Assembly (NCBI GenBank): GCA_025449115.1
Contig: JAHLKC010000065.1
Coordinates: forward strand, 149,548-213,547
Length of the DNA: 64,000 nucleotides
Reading direction: 5' to 3'
Origin: Chytridium lagenaria
Taxonomy: Eukaryota > Chytridiomycota > Chytridiomycetes > Chytridiales > Chytridiaceae
A program made the translations under genes and the position numbers. Each line of letters opens with the position of its first letter. The first letter of the stretch is position 1. The notes beneath the pieces are model-generated. The model saw nothing but the letters and a program-made list of their open reading frames with translations. It was not told the origin of the DNA and did not search any database. Shown here piece by piece: positions 37,788 to 50,255 of the stretch.

Positions 37788-38042
37788 ATGTCCGCCACGT
37801 TTTTCAAGGAACTCCTTGACGGACTATTTCGTATCGACGCTGCTTCCCCGACGTCAAGTTCTCTCTGGACGCAGATCCTTCACCAATCTTATTCCTCCCT
37901 CCATTTCATTCCACCTTCTCTGATCCCTTTCGCACTTCCCTTTTCTCTTTCAGGTGGTGTCTCTTTCCCAATAATACTATCACTACCGCCACCTCCTTGT
38001 TTGTGTTTGGTCTTTGAATCGGCGCTCCCCAGAACGCGTTGA
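37788..38042 (+). CDS. Possible small ORF, doubtful
   Basis: An 84-codon frame starting MSATFFKELLDGLFRIDAA, with amphipathic helical character in its first 40 residues and a low-complexity hydrophobic/Pro-rich end. It overlaps the 3' end of the minus-strand gene. No family recognised, and it may be chance. Confidence 0.2.
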   Translation: MSATFFKELLDGLFRIDAASPTSSSLWTQILHQSYSSLHFIPPSLIPFALPFSLSGGVSFPIILSLPPPPCLCLVFESALPRTR

Positions 38043-41000
38043 TCCATCGTCGTCAGCATCTTCGTCGTCGTCGGCTTCGTCTTCCCCACCTAGACTCTTG
38101 AGCGCGGATTGTTGAAGGACTTGGTAAACTTCCGGGCGGCGGTTACGCCTCAACAGACAGGCGTCGTAATTCCAAGGATATCAACAGCCATTCGTGCATA
38201 TACATGGCAGGAGTCGATCCACGATTCTTGACATCTCCTCTGGAATACCTAAAGAAATGACTCGTTAAACTTTCAGGCTTTAAAGCACATCATCCTTACG
38301 TTTCAGCACGCGATTACATCGTTTGAACCTAATTTTTTCTGGATAGCATCGGATCATACAAGATCATATTTTTAAAAGCTCGGCATTAATCAATTTCACC
38401 CGTGTCTGACCATAATTTCACTACACGAAAAAAGTCATCAATAATGGATCCACACAACAAAAAGAATTGTACCTTCTTTAGGTAGCTTGCCAAACACATA
38501 AAGCACGGCCTTGCACACTTATGAATCATAGCTGGAGGTTTCTTGTAACTCCTCAATTCCGCCAAAGCCCTGTTATCAAGTTTTCCAAGCAAATCCCTGG
38601 CATTCATCAACATCATTTTGGAGAACAGGAGACCGCGACGAGCGTCTTCGTCAATACGTTCACCCTCTGCATCACACTCATCAGTATCATGATATTAGGA
38701 GTGGGTTAAGGCTACTTACCAAGCGAAAACCATATCTTCTCCAAACTTTTCTTTTCCAATTTTGTTGAGACGGAAGCGAGAATGCTGGTGACCCTCCGAA
38801 CGTCGTCGAGGTCCTCCGGGTTCATTTCTCCCTTCTTCCTGGAAGCGGCTTGACAGACATCACAGCAACCACGTGATCTCGGACATCGATACAGGGATGA
38901 AGGTTGTCATCTTCCATCGAGTTCCGCAAAGTCAATCAACTCCTTCTCGTTTGCAGTTTGAACCAAAAGATCCCTAAACCCAAATATTACTACCACCATT
39001 CAAATATTCTACTTTCAATAACAATACATACGTGATCGGATCTTCTGCCGGCATAGGCGACACTTTTGGCGACATGGGTCGGTCTGTAGCTTTTCCGCCT
39101 TCCTCCACGTCCGCCGTAAAAGAGGTCGACGTGGAGAAACTCTCGACTTTAAAGAATTTGGGAGGATCCGCCCATGTTTCGGGCTCATTGAGGTAGATGT
39201 TGACTTCACCGTCACCAAGTTCACGAGCGTATTTGAGGAAGATTCGGCGAGCGCAATCGCTTTGAGACGACGGTCGACTTTGTCGAGTGTGTCGAGGATG
39301 GCGGTTGTAGCGGTCTATCATTTAATGATGTTTTTTTCCCCGTATGAATCATAAAAAGGGGGGTGTAAGAAAATAGAACATCTATTGGGAGAGGAGAAAT
39401 GAAAGAGGAAACGTAATAACTGCAGCAATGTCGTTACCTCAACAAACTTCACATCTGGCTCATTGAATCCTCCATCCTCATCACCCGACAACGTCAACCC
39501 AATCATCCAACCAACTTTGGCGGCTTCCCACTCACGGGAGAACACATTGGAACCCCCAAAAATTTCGAAACCGCCGACGGGGACACTGGACTCCCCGCCT
39601 CAACCCTCCTCACAATATCATTATCCTCCCCATCCTCCTTTACAAGTTTACTCTCCCTCAACACCTTTGTTTCCGCGTCCCCCATCGGCGAATTCAACAC
39701 CTCCTTGATATCCTCTGAACAGGCCACGAATTTAAATTGACGTGGGGATTCCGTTGGAGACGCAGCTGTTGCAGTGTGGTCTTCGACGGCGAGTCTTCCA
39801 CGCACCATATGGGAAGGATGAAGCGCTGTTAGCGCGTTTGTCAGTACTTGAAGGGATTCATTCGCGGCTTCTTTAATGGTGATTGTCTGTCGTCGAGCGA
39901 GTCGCGTGATTTCCCCAATCGCGCTACGTTCGATACGATCACGATCAATTTCTTTGGACGCCGGCTTCCCGCTACCCTCTGTTGACGAATTTGTTTCCTT
40001 CGATGTCCCTTGATTCATGAGCATTGCAAATGTCTCGCAGCCTCCCTAAACTCTTTATACAACATCCCAGCAAGCTCATTCACCCCTTTATCATCCAACC
40101 CCTCACAAGCCTTCACCGCAATCTCCGCAAACTCCTTCCCACTCACAACCCGTCGCTGAACAACCCTTCCTCCATCTTCTTCATCATCTCAAGTATCCCC
40201 CTTAACCTCCCATCAAGTCCTCCCCGTTCCAACACCATATCAATCGTTGTTTGTATTTGAAGCACATCCGCTGAAGATTCCATAATCTTATTGTAAAACG
40301 CCGTCAACGTCTCTGGCAACACCACACCCTCTGGATTTGTCTCTGGTCTCACCACCCCGACAAACGCCGCAAACGCCTCCAACATCGCCCCGCGCCTATC
40401 CACCGCTTCCTCACCCGTCGTCCTCCCCGGCAAATCCTGCTCCATCACCATCCTCCCCAAATTAGGACATCAAGACGTTAAACGGTCTCATCCCCTGCAA
40501 TCCAATCATCACTCTCAAGTACATCTTATACTCCTCCTCAACCTCATTTGTCACGCTCATCAACGTAATCATTGTATCTGGTCGATTTCCTCTCACCCCA
40601 CTCTCCTCATTCGTAAACGCAGGTAATATCCCACTCGTCGCCTCAAACGCATTCGACATCGGTCGACTCCCACCTAAATCCCTTGATGATCAGGTGTACT
40701 CACAACACCCCCTAACACACTCCCACTCACACTCCCTGCCCTCCAACTCACAACTGCCGCCGTCCCAACCCTCGTCCCAACCGTTGACGCAGGTGTCCCA
40801 GGATCAACCCTGACTAGACCATGACAATAATCCATCATACTCGCCTTGATCTCCGCTACATCCAAATCCGGATCAACCTCCTCCCCGTTCATCAACCCCT
40901 CCACAAGTCTCCCCAACCTTCTCTTCCATTCCGCTTTGATCCCCTCTGCCCATCCAACAGAACTCCTCATCCTTATCCACAGCGTATGGGTGTTGTGGAA

Positions 41001-42421
41001 AATGCGCTTTCAGCCCCTAATTCCCAAACTGGGACAACCACTGTCTCCGCGAAATCATTCAAAAGCTTGCCAAACACCTCCTCAATATGCGTAGATATCA
41101 CTGTCAAAAACACCGTCATCTCTTCCTGCGTCCATTCAGGATCTGCCGAACCCATGATAAATATCATGATTCCACAAACATCTCTTGGGTCCATTTCGGG
41201 ACCGCCAGATATTCCGCTGGAATGTATCCTTGTGGTCCAAATAACCTCCACGGCTCATCGGGCGTGAACCAGGGTGGTGCCTCTCTGCCACAATGGCTTT
41301 AGTTCCACTTTCTCCCCTGTATCGGCCGCCCGTGCCAGCTTTTGCTGCTCCTCATGCGCCGATCGAGCTTTCTCGGAAACGTCGGGAGAAGTCGAAAAAG
41401 CATTAAGGAGTGACGATACTTTTGTGATCATGGAATCATCCGACTGAATATTATCCGCCTGTAGCACAGCTCTAAGCGCATCAATCTAAATGCCAAAATA
41501 AGTAAGTAGATTAATATCGCTTCCCCCTTTCACGTTTTTTTTTTTTTAATAAAAAGAAAACGACATACAATCTCTGTCTTCATCAAAAATCCAGGCGCCA
41601 TCCTCCCAATTTTTGGACGACCATTTTCGGAACACACTACACAAAAGCTCTGAAAACAAATTACGTTTCTCTTCCTGTTTCAGCAGCAACGCTTTCCGCA
41701 TTCGTTCGTCTTCCCGCTTTCTCGCCAACTCTTCAGCGTGAAGACGTGCCCGACGGTTTGTGTGGAGTTCGAAAAGTCTTGCCTTTAAATGATCCCCGAT
41801 ATGTTGCATGCTTGCGATGTATGGTGCTGCAAGTGGATCTGTAAAGTTGGAGTATCGGGGATTGTTTCTGTACAAGTATTGAGCTTGGAATGTTTAATTA
41901 TCGTCGTTAAAACTATGATTACCAAGCCAGTTTATCGGGTTAAAGGTAGTCTCGAGGGGTTTGTCGGGTTGCGGGGTCTAAGATGGTGTCTTCAGCGGCG
42001 AGGGCGACACCTCCCGCTGGTGTGAGTTGAGCATCATCTTCAAGAAGTCTTCGTCGCTCCACCTCTCGGATCAACTTTTCGAGCGCTAAGACAGCAGATG
42101 GTAGCGTCGTTTCCACAAGATATGCTCTCAGATCTAAACTTAAATCTGCCACCTACACTTAATTGTTAATGATGAAAGGAATGGAGGTAATGGAGGGGAC
42201 AGTTAACTCACATTCAGAAAATCGTTGGTCAATGTCGCAACCGCCAAATCCCTAACTTCGGAATCAAGCGGCGAACTCCTCTCAACTATATCCTTTTGAA
42301 CACCCAAATTTTTGACCCCTGCTCCTCCCGCCTCTCGTTCAACATCCACTACATGATCCTGGAGCTGTGGTCCCCTTGAAGGAGCTGACATAGTGATGTC
42401 GGGGTTGTCAAGAAGCTTCAA
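37998..42421 (-). CDS. Axoneme-like protein: DPY30/RIIa-type motif plus dynein-stalk-like segment
   Basis: Large uncharacterised gene read on the minus strand from about 42421 (or MSAPSRG at 42391). Near the N-terminus, LRAYLVETTLPSAVLALEKL is followed, after a short linker and an intron, by NPINWLAQYLYRNNPRYSNF (about 41830-42150). That layout matches the DPY30/RIIa dimerisation-docking motif common in radial-spoke and other axonemal proteins. A basic coiled-coil-like helix follows (HAEELARKREDERMRKALLL). Mid-regions include WTQEEMTVFLTVISTHIEEVF, EEEYKMYLRVMIGLQG and FFLKYARELGDGEVNIYLNE-like text. Near the C-terminus, LDNRALAELRSYKKPPAMIH and, after one slipped base, VCKAVLYVFGKLPKE (about 38465-38610) closely resemble the segment before the stalk in dynein heavy chains. 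The acidic tail ends near 37998-38060. No AAA Walker motif is present, so it is not a dynein motor. Many introns and frame breaks; boundaries are approximate, and it could be two genes. Confidence 0.5.
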
Positions 42422-42467
42422 TTTGATATTTATTTGACAATTTTATAATTAAACTAATAAGATGAGC

Positions 42468-44088
42468 TCAACAGGAAAGAGTACACGCAAGGTTGTTGCG
42501 GTTTGGCTTGACGGTGTGAAGACCACGTTCACGGATCCAATTATGCTTGGCGACGGTTGGATGCATCGAGCCATACTGTAAAAAGGCGTCAGTGACGAAA
42601 ATGTTATAGTTATTATAAAAAAAACTTTTTAGTTGTAAAGAAACTTACAATCTCAGCATCAGTTTTCGCCTTGTGTGTGTAATGAAAATTATTGCCGCTG
42701 GTGAATCCAGAATTAGTAATCTGGTCACATTTAACGTTTCCATAGCTAAAGGGGTCGACAGGGGCTTGGAATCTATGGAAAGCATTAGACTGCTTTCATA
42801 GGGTTTCAAAAAGCTTGCCTTCTCTCAGTTTCGGTTGAAAAACGCTCAGCTGGGGCAGGTTCACTGACGAAGACAAATTTAGGGTTGTTTTGAACGGCTC
42901 CCGTGGGTTCTTTGATTCCAATCTTTGAAGTTGTGGTGTCATGGGCGGCCCTAACGGCGTCCAGAGGGTCCAGAGGAACGTGAATGACGCTATGAACACG
43001 TTATACGCTGCATTCAATGTACAGGTCAATTACGGCTTACCGTGAATGACTTTGCCTTGCACGAGGATCTTGACTATGGACCCACTCTGCGGGATCCCGA
43101 CGACGGATACTCTTGTCTTCATTCAAGCGAGTATTAATGAGACTATACGGGTCTCTCTTCAACGGATCCACTTGACGCGTTGAACGAGAGTATCCGTCGT
43201 CTTTCATCCGAGCCGGCATTCGGGTCCGCCAGTCCACAGGAGCGCTAGGTCCGGGCAAAGGCTTATCCAAATAGAGTCAATACAACGATATATGGTTATG
43301 GACGTACTGCAAAACGTTTCGAATCATCATCCGAGGTTCCGAGGCTCTTGATCTCACCAACGTCGTTGATGAAAGCACTGTCGCACGGTATGATATTGCG
43401 TTTATCGAAAATGGGGTCTTTGAAACGAAGGCGCTTTTCGGCATAGCTCGACTTCATTTGGGATTCTTTTTCACGGTGGCTCTGGAAAATGTTAGAGAGT
43501 GTTATTAAAAGAGGACGAGCTTCATCCTTACCGTTCCGTCTTCAGTGACAGGGAATTTGGGCAATCGGGTGAAACCAGAGCTGACCATCGGCGTGATCCC
43601 AACCTCAGCGTTGTTCAAAACGTCAGCGGGAAATTTCGGGATTGGTAATGGTCAACAGTGACGCTTTGCCAAGGTGCAGTGCTATCAGTGTGAACCAAGT
43701 AGTTTCAATACATCATTTCAATAACCAAAGCTACCTAAACTTTTTCCCCTCATCCACATCCCGATCATACTCGACGTATGGCAACACGTTCTTGGAGTAC
43801 CCCGTTCCTCCCGACTACTCCTCTTTGATTCCCGGTTTCAACATCGCAACCCTCATCGCCAAGATACTCGCATCGAGTCCATTGATGGTCCCTTCAACAG
43901 AATATTCTCCATAGGCTTGTAAGTTGTCGAATGGGTGTTGCGTAAAAGTATCGGGGATCTATCGGTGGACCTCTTGAGACTTGTACAAGAGTGCTCGCAG
44001 CAACATCGTGCGCATCCTTCTTGAGACCTGAAGGTGCTGGTGTCCTCTTCGCCGTGTTTGAGCTTACAGAGCGGAGGCATCTCAACAA
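42468..44088 (-). CDS. Uncharacterised conserved-looking protein
   Basis: Not recognised. Start MLRCLRSVSSNTAKRTPAP (44088), then DAHDVAASTLVQVSRGPPID, PRYFYATPIRQLTSYGEYSV, NGLDASILAMRVAMLKPGIK and NVLPYVEYDRDVDEGKKF. Successive short exons separated by GT-AG introns give PMVSSGFTRLPKFPVTEDGT, ESQMKSSYAEKRLRFKDPIF and PCDSAFINDVGEIKSLG. The last part has GPSAPVDWRTRMPARMKDDG, FQAPVDPFSYGNVKCDQITN and YGSMHPTVAKHNWIRERGLH, ending at TGA 42468. Many short Pro/Tyr/Arg-rich motifs with no hydrophobic core resemble microtubule-binding axonemal proteins, but no family assignment is possible. It lies 47 bp downstream of the start of the axoneme-like gene, on the same strand, which adds weak context. 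It diverges from the BTB-WD40 gene with about 80 bp between starts. Confidence 0.45.
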
Positions 44089-44167
44089 GGATGAAGGAGG
44101 TAATCGCAGACTAGTAGTGGGAAAATGATTAAGGCTCTATCCCTATTGTGCGGGAAAGAATAAATGG

Positions 44168-46520
44168 ATGAAAGCACACGGATCGTCGCCATGCATGGCT
44201 CCAAGCATTCCAGCGCAAATCTCTGCAGAGTTGATGAGACAACCGCGATTGGGAGCTGAATTTGCTGAAAAACAAAAGCGATGGAGCCAGCGGGGATGTC
44301 GCTTCAATTACGACACCGGCTGGGACGACGACGGAACAGATGCAAATTCTGTAAGGACATCATCAAGTTAAACGTAGGAGGGACGGTGTTTATGACGGCA
44401 CCAGAGACCTTGCTGTGGTGCCCAGATTCGTTCTTACCAAGATTCTTGCAAAGGACTTTTTTCGTAACGTGTGATGAGAATGGAGCTGTAGGTCATAATT
44501 TCTTCTGTATCATTTCTTCCGAATGCACAAGCATCATCACTGAATTCTGATATCTATTCCATGGATAGATATTCATTGACAGGGATCCATTGGTCTTTCG
44601 TTGCATCTTGACGTTTCTCCGCAGCAAGAACATTAGCCTGTCCGATGGGTGAGCCATCTTTTTCCAACCCTCATCCAGACTCACCTAAATCAGAATATCC
44701 ATGCAAATGCTAAAAGATGAAGCCGAATATTTCAACCTCCAACCTCTCCGTAAGATCCCACTCTTCCTCTATTTATAACAGTCTCCTAGTGTCGTGGATT
44801 GCCGAATCCAACAACTCGGACGAAGGAAAATGCGGAGGCATAATGTTCTGCGGCCTTTTCAACCCCCTTCTAACTTCCGACCGTCAACCCCAACCCGTCG
44901 TAGCCATCGCTGGCGACAATACGGGCCATCTCGCAGTAGCCTACGCCACCTTCTTCTATCTTTACACCTTCTCCGACCCCATAGGTTGGACGCTTAAGCA
45001 AACCTCCAATGAGATCTGTTGGGATCCCTCTCTTTTTCCTTCAGCTGCTACAGGATTCTCGTTACCGACGCTGCAATTTCAGAATCATAATGCGAATACA
45101 CGGTCACCTCCTTCACCAATGCATCAAAATCTGAGAGCGAAAACTAGCGCGGGGCTGGCGGAGACGGGGACCAGGAGTGAAGGGAAGATTGAAAAAGTGG
45201 CGATTTGCGGAAGACACGAAGGGGTTCTGGTGGCGGTTTCTTGTGGATCACTGGTCTGTTTATGGTCAGGTTCAAAGGGCCAAGAATTATGTACGTTCTT
45301 ATTCCTCTTATTCCTCATTTAAACCTCAACCCGCGTTTTATATCGTTATTTTTTTTTTTTTTTAAAAAAAAGAAAAACCCACTACCTGTTCCACTTACAA
45401 CCCTTACAGCAAGACTCGACCTCGAATCACCCATCGACGGCCTATTTTTCATAAACTTATCCCTCATCGTCCTTTCTAAAACTGGTCGCGTCGGTTTCTG
45501 GCACACCTTCACCCAAAACTGGCTTGTCAAAGATATACCTGGCATCTCCTCCTTTGACACCTCCGGCACCCTCCTCTTTCTCGGTCGCACCGATGGCCGC
45601 ATTTCCTATATTGACATTGAAAAGTTCCCACTCCGACTATCAGACGATTCCCTGCTCATCAACGATTTCTTTCAATCACCTACTCTATCACCCGTTACGA
45701 GTTTATCGGTGTATTTGACGCCATTTTCGAGTGCGTCCCCAGATACGTTCGTTGAGTTGGCTTATGGGAGTCAGGACGGGACGGTGAGGATTGTGATTGA
45801 ACATCCGCAGAGTGTGGGGAGGAGCCCGACGTTATTTCAGACGCTCTTGGTGCACACGAAATCGGTTGTGAAGGTTCGGTTGGGAGAGAAGTCGTTGATT
45901 AGCGGTAATTTTCCCTGAATTGAAAAGTCTTTACCGCTTTCCCTATGACGCATTCCCTTATCCTTTGATTCATTATTGTTGTTAAATTGCGTATGTTTTA
46001 TAACCCCTAAACAATAGTTTGCGAAAACGAAAGCCATGTCCGGACATGGAAGATTCATCGATTTCGAGGTCGTCTCGCAACTCAACCGGGAACCGTCCCC
46101 ATCTCAAGCTTCCGCATACCCACCTCCGACCCTCAGTTTAATTTTGGTAACCGAATTTTGCCACCCATACCACTCACTCACTCACTCTCTATCTAGGCCC
46201 ATATGGCGGTTCTGACACACCACAGATTTTTGTCCACCGTAACCCCTCAATCCCCCGAGAAGCTCAACGTCGTGAAATCGCTATCAGGCGCGAGGTAAAA
46301 AACGACCTTCCTTATATGTCTAAGATTTTTTATAGAGTGTGCACGGTTTCATCGATCGACGGGACAACCATCACAGGCATATTTTGTGGTAGAATCAGAT
46401 CATCCTTCAAGGTTAGGATCAAGACCTAGGAGGTTGTTGGTGTCTGGACATTTGGATGGAGGGATACAATGTGGGATTTGTTGACAGCCTTAGAGTCAGC
46501 GCATGAGGAAGGTTGTCTTT
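44168..46520 (+). CDS. BTB/POZ plus WD40-like protein of the KCTD3/SHKBP1 type
   Basis: The N-terminus (MKAHGSSPCM at 44168, or a later Met) leads into a T1-type BTB domain: IIKLNVGGTVFMTAPETLL (about 44364-44420), FIDRDPLVFRCILTFLRSKN (about 44572-44635) and LKDEAEYFNLQPL (44711-44750). A beta-propeller follows, with VVAIAGDNTGHLAVAYATFF, VAICGRHEGVLVAVSCGSLV, LIVLSKTGRVGFWHTF, FDTSGTLLFLGRTDGRISYI followed by DIEKFPLRL, SLSVYLTPFSS, ELAYGSQDGTVRIVIEHPQS and VHTKSVVKVRLGEKSLISG. After an intron, ESHVRTWKIHRFRG-like text, the ATQPGTVP segment, PQIFVHRN, and a last blade ending MWDLLTALESAHEE (about 46470-46510) complete it. Order and motifs match animal KCTD3/SHKBP1, which are cullin-3-type adaptors or HCN-channel partners; the partner in fungi is unknown. 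The exact 3' end is unclear, and several frame slips occur. Convergent with GLY1. Confidence 0.85.
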
Positions 46521-46864
46521 ATATTTCTTTGGCGGGGCTTTGTCGGGCTTTGTCCTTTGTCAGTTCTTATAGATAATTTCTTCATTAGAACGTCCGAGGC
46601 GTGTCATGCAAAACAATTGAGTTCAGTGAGCTCTGCCAACGATACCTTGGATTGATGTCAAACTCTCTGTTCTTAGAAACAACCTATGCGCCTAGAAAAC
46701 CAAAATGGCAGTATATATTTATAAAAAATCATACGTGTATAATTGGGATTCTACGAACAAATATTCAGTTCGCGAAACTAAAAACAAAGTGAAAATCCTG
46801 TAACTTGAATCATAAGGAAAGCCGCACTTCACTAAAACATAACTTTTACGTCATCCCACAATGT

Positions 46865-48370
46865 TTACTTCCCCTTCGCCTTTAAATACCCCCCTATCAC
46901 CTCCAAAGCCTTCAGAACCCCCTCCCTCCCCAACCTGATGATGCAAAACCCACCTCAACTCGGTCGTCTTCCCACCAAAAATCAACACCCCCATGCTCCT
47001 TTAACACAACCCTCAACTCTTCCGCCGTCACACCCACCTCCCCAGCTTCCACCCAAACCATATTCGTGTCACATCGTTTCGTCAACTTGAATCCCATCTT
47101 CTCAAACCCGTCTGCGAGGAGACGAGCGTTCTCATGGTCAACCGATAGACGCGGCCAATGATTTTCAAGAGCGTAGAGGGCGGCTGGCAGCGAGAACACC
47201 GGCTTACGCCATCTGAATGGAGGTTAAAATTGTTAATGAAACATGGGACTGACCCTCCTCCAAACATCTTGCGAAAATGTCTGGCGCGTTTGATGGTGGC
47301 GGCGGAGCCGATGAGGACGGATCCGACGGGAGCTCCAATGCCTTTTGAAAGGCAAAGGGTCGCAGTATCGAAGCCGGTAAGATATTCCTTTAATGAGATA
47401 CCAGTGGCCGATGTTGGCATTCCAACTATCAAAAAAAAAAAAAACAACCAAAACATTAACAGACGGACGTAAGGAACAAAACAACACAAAAACACTCACA
47501 GCCTTGACCCATCCAAATGAATTTTCACCCCCACATCCTTCACGAGCTTAATAATCTTCCTAATTTCCTCAATCGGGAATATCTACATCCATTAAAAAAA
47601 CAAAAACCCCATTGCCCAATAAACTCATCTCACCTCTCTCCAAGTGTATTTTCTAAACACACAACCTTTGTCGGCGCGAAATGAACGTCATCGGACAGAA
47701 TGAGGTTCTTCGCAACGCTTTCGGCTGTAAGGTAACCAAGAGGACCAGGGTCCACGGGAATCACGGTGGCGCCGTTGTGAAAGGATACACCACCGGCTTC
47801 GTAACTGTAGACGTGGGCTCGTTTGTCGGTGAGGACCGAGTAGGGAGGGGAGTCGAGGAGACAGCGGACAGCAAGCTGTGATCGATGTTAGTTAAATTAA
47901 TGCTCATTCTGGTAGGTGTGCAGAATAGATGGAGCAAACCTGGTTGGTCATAGTTGCAGACGTACAAAAGAGCGCTGCCTATAATGGTAGTTAGTAGGTG
48001 TCCATGAGCTTTAAGCCAGGCATGTCGTAGGAGACATGTTGCAATGATGGGGATGAGAAAGCCAATGAGCAGACCTCGAATCCAGTGATCTCACAGATGT
48101 AGTCTTGGAGTCTGTTCACAGTCGGGTCTTCTTGGAACACATCGTCGCCAACCTCAGCTTCCATCATAGCCTTGAGCATGCCTTCAGTGGGTTTGGTGAC
48201 TGCGCCAACACATCAGTATCTCAGGTCCATATGTGAAAATGGCATGCAGGTGACATGCCGGATGGAAGGAAGGGCCTTTGCTTACAAGTGTCACTCCTAA
48301 AGTCGTGGACGGGGGCCTTGCCGGATGCATCCGAGGCGATGGGGGTAATGCCATTGTCGTAGACGGTCAT
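46865..48370 (-). CDS. GLY1: Low-specificity L-threonine aldolase
   Basis: PLP-dependent enzyme cleaving L-threonine or L-allo-threonine to glycine and acetaldehyde, a main glycine source in fungi. Minus strand from ATG 48370: [20 protein letters not shown] then HDFRSDT, across an intron to [20 protein letters not shown], then [41 protein letters not shown] text (about 47820-47880) supplies the PLP-stacking region. [20 protein letters not shown] with [11 protein letters not shown] contains the Schiff-base Lys (about 47330-47380). Then [40 protein letters not shown] and a C-terminal HHQV...[17 protein letters not shown] ending at TAA 46865. One frame slip is needed near 46935. Length is normal for the family. 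Confidence 0.93.
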
Positions 48371-48772
48371 TTTGGGGAAGTCAATTGCGATGACAAATAG
48401 GAAATCGGAATGTTGTTCCGTTCACGCATGCGCATGTCATATTCATCAAGCGGTTTTGTAGGGAAATATGAAAGAGGAGATGTTGGAACATTGCAAGATA
48501 CGAGAATGAACTCGTCAAATCAAAGTGAAAGAGTTTTGGTCTCGTACTCGTCATAACAAAGTGAAGGAGCTTTGTTAAAGTGTTTTTGTGAATACAAAAG
48601 AAATGATCGCCACTGTGAGATCTTTAAAAAGAGAATAATGGAAAAGAAGGAGAGAAGAAAGGTTTTTAAAGTTTAATTGAAAAAGAGAATGAGGCCTAAA
48701 AAGAAGGGACAGGTGGAGGTGAGTTGCACAATGAGGCTTCTTTCATAAAATGCGCGAGAAACCAAAACATTA

Positions 48773-50255
48773 TTACACCTTTGCAGCTTCCGAGATAGGC
48801 GTCCTCAACCACCTCCAAGCCCTATTCGCATCCACATTTTTCGTAAATACCCACTTTAATCCACATAGTCCCCAAAGTAAAGGTCCATTTCCCAATATTC
48901 CCTTGCGTCGCCCCATTCTTCAAGCCTAAATACAACAGAATCGTTGGGACATGGTGCGGCCTACTCTTGAGTTTCTCGTCACCCTTGATGAGGCGAACAA
49001 TGTTCTCAAATAGCAGTGAGCCGTGGTGCCAGGCGGAGTGGGCGGTTTTTGACGTCGTCGGTGGAGGTCACGTCGCCGCCGGCAAAGATGTTCGGGTAGG
49101 CGGCATCTTGGATTTGAAGGGTGGGTTGGACGAGGACGTAGGAGGTTTTTGGGTCGACGGAGGCAGGGCTGAGGGTCGCGAGAACGGAGCTGTTGGGGGT
49201 GAGACCTGTGCACATGAGCTGTGTTATATTTTTTTGAAAGGTAAACGTTTAGTGAAATTTCTCGTGTAGCTAAATAAGTGACGAGGGAGACGTGCTCAGC
49301 AAATGCACAAGATAGAGTATCTACGCAGCCGTGAATGCTATCTGTTCTCAATTTCCGTTTTAAGAATAGAGACTAACCTGTAGGTCACATTCAATCTCGC
49401 GCCCTGCAGTTGTCTTTACAATTTTCATGACACCATCATGAACAAATCCACCCTCAGGTACCACGACCCTCTCACCCAACACCTGATTAACGCCCAACTT
49501 TTCCAAAATATCGTAGGACTTTTGATGAAGACCATAATTGAAAGGCATCATATATCTTTCCCTGGAATGCACCAAAGTGACCTCCTTGTCCGGATAATGC
49601 TCCTTGATCTCTGACGCCGTCTCTAACCCAGCAGCTCCACCTCCACATACAAGAACACTTGTAGCTTTTGCAATGGTGTCTTGGTAGTATTTCAATCTAT
49701 CAATACCCTCCGTCTTTGTGTTGGCATCGCAGAGACTTGTAGGTTCAGGGTGAGATGCTCCTGCAGCGTAGATGAGGTAGTCATAAGGATCTCGTTGGTT
49801 GTAAGAGGAGAGCCTGGATCTTTGTCAAATAGATCCTTGGCGTCAATTTGACGGTCGAGAGTGATGTGAGTGGGAGAGATGGAGGTGGCGAGTGCTTGGA
49901 AAAAGAGGCCTTGGTCTTTGGAGTCAAAGAGGTTGGTGTAAGGTACAAAGAGCTCGTGCTCGAAACCCTTTAGGACGATGGCTCGCGGGAATGCAAACAT
50001 AAAGTGAAGGTGAGAGTGCTTCTCAAGGACGATGATGCGGTAGTTGGGGGGCATAATTTGACGTGCTCGGTAGCATGCTGCGACGGCTATTCAAATGGAA
50101 AGGGTTCAGAATTAGATCATGATGATGTGCTAAGATTTTGCAGCGATTCTAGCACGCGTTTAACGTCGCACCTGTGTAGGAACCACCGATAATTACAACA
50201 TTCTTTCGCCTCTGCTGCTGTTGCTGCTGTTGGAAGGCGCATCGCTGGAGCCCAT
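48773..50255 (-). CDS. AIFM2/FSP1-like FAD-dependent oxidoreductase
   Basis: Two-dinucleotide-binding flavoprotein of the AIF/NDH-2 superfamily, probably an NAD(P)H:quinone oxidoreductase. Start near 50255 (MGSSDAPSNSS), then NVVIIGGSYTG (FAD-binding betaalphabeta). After an intron come ACYRARQIMPPNYRIIVLEK and HSHLHFMFAFPRAIVLKGFE with YDYLIYAAGASHPEP-type text. The second nucleotide fold is SVLVCGGGAAGLETASEIKE (about 49600-49650), followed by VTLVHSRERYMMPFNYG and NQVLGERVVVPEGG. A third part has CTGLTPNSSVLATL and the second FAD motif YPNIFAGGDVT (about 49080-49110). The C-terminus runs IVRLIKGDEKLKSRPH...WTFTLGTMWIK and ends RTPISEAAKV at TAA 48773. No N-terminal mitochondrial leader is apparent. 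Frame slips occur near 50190 and 49730-49760. Homologues are called AMID, AIFM2 or FSP1. Confidence 0.9.
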
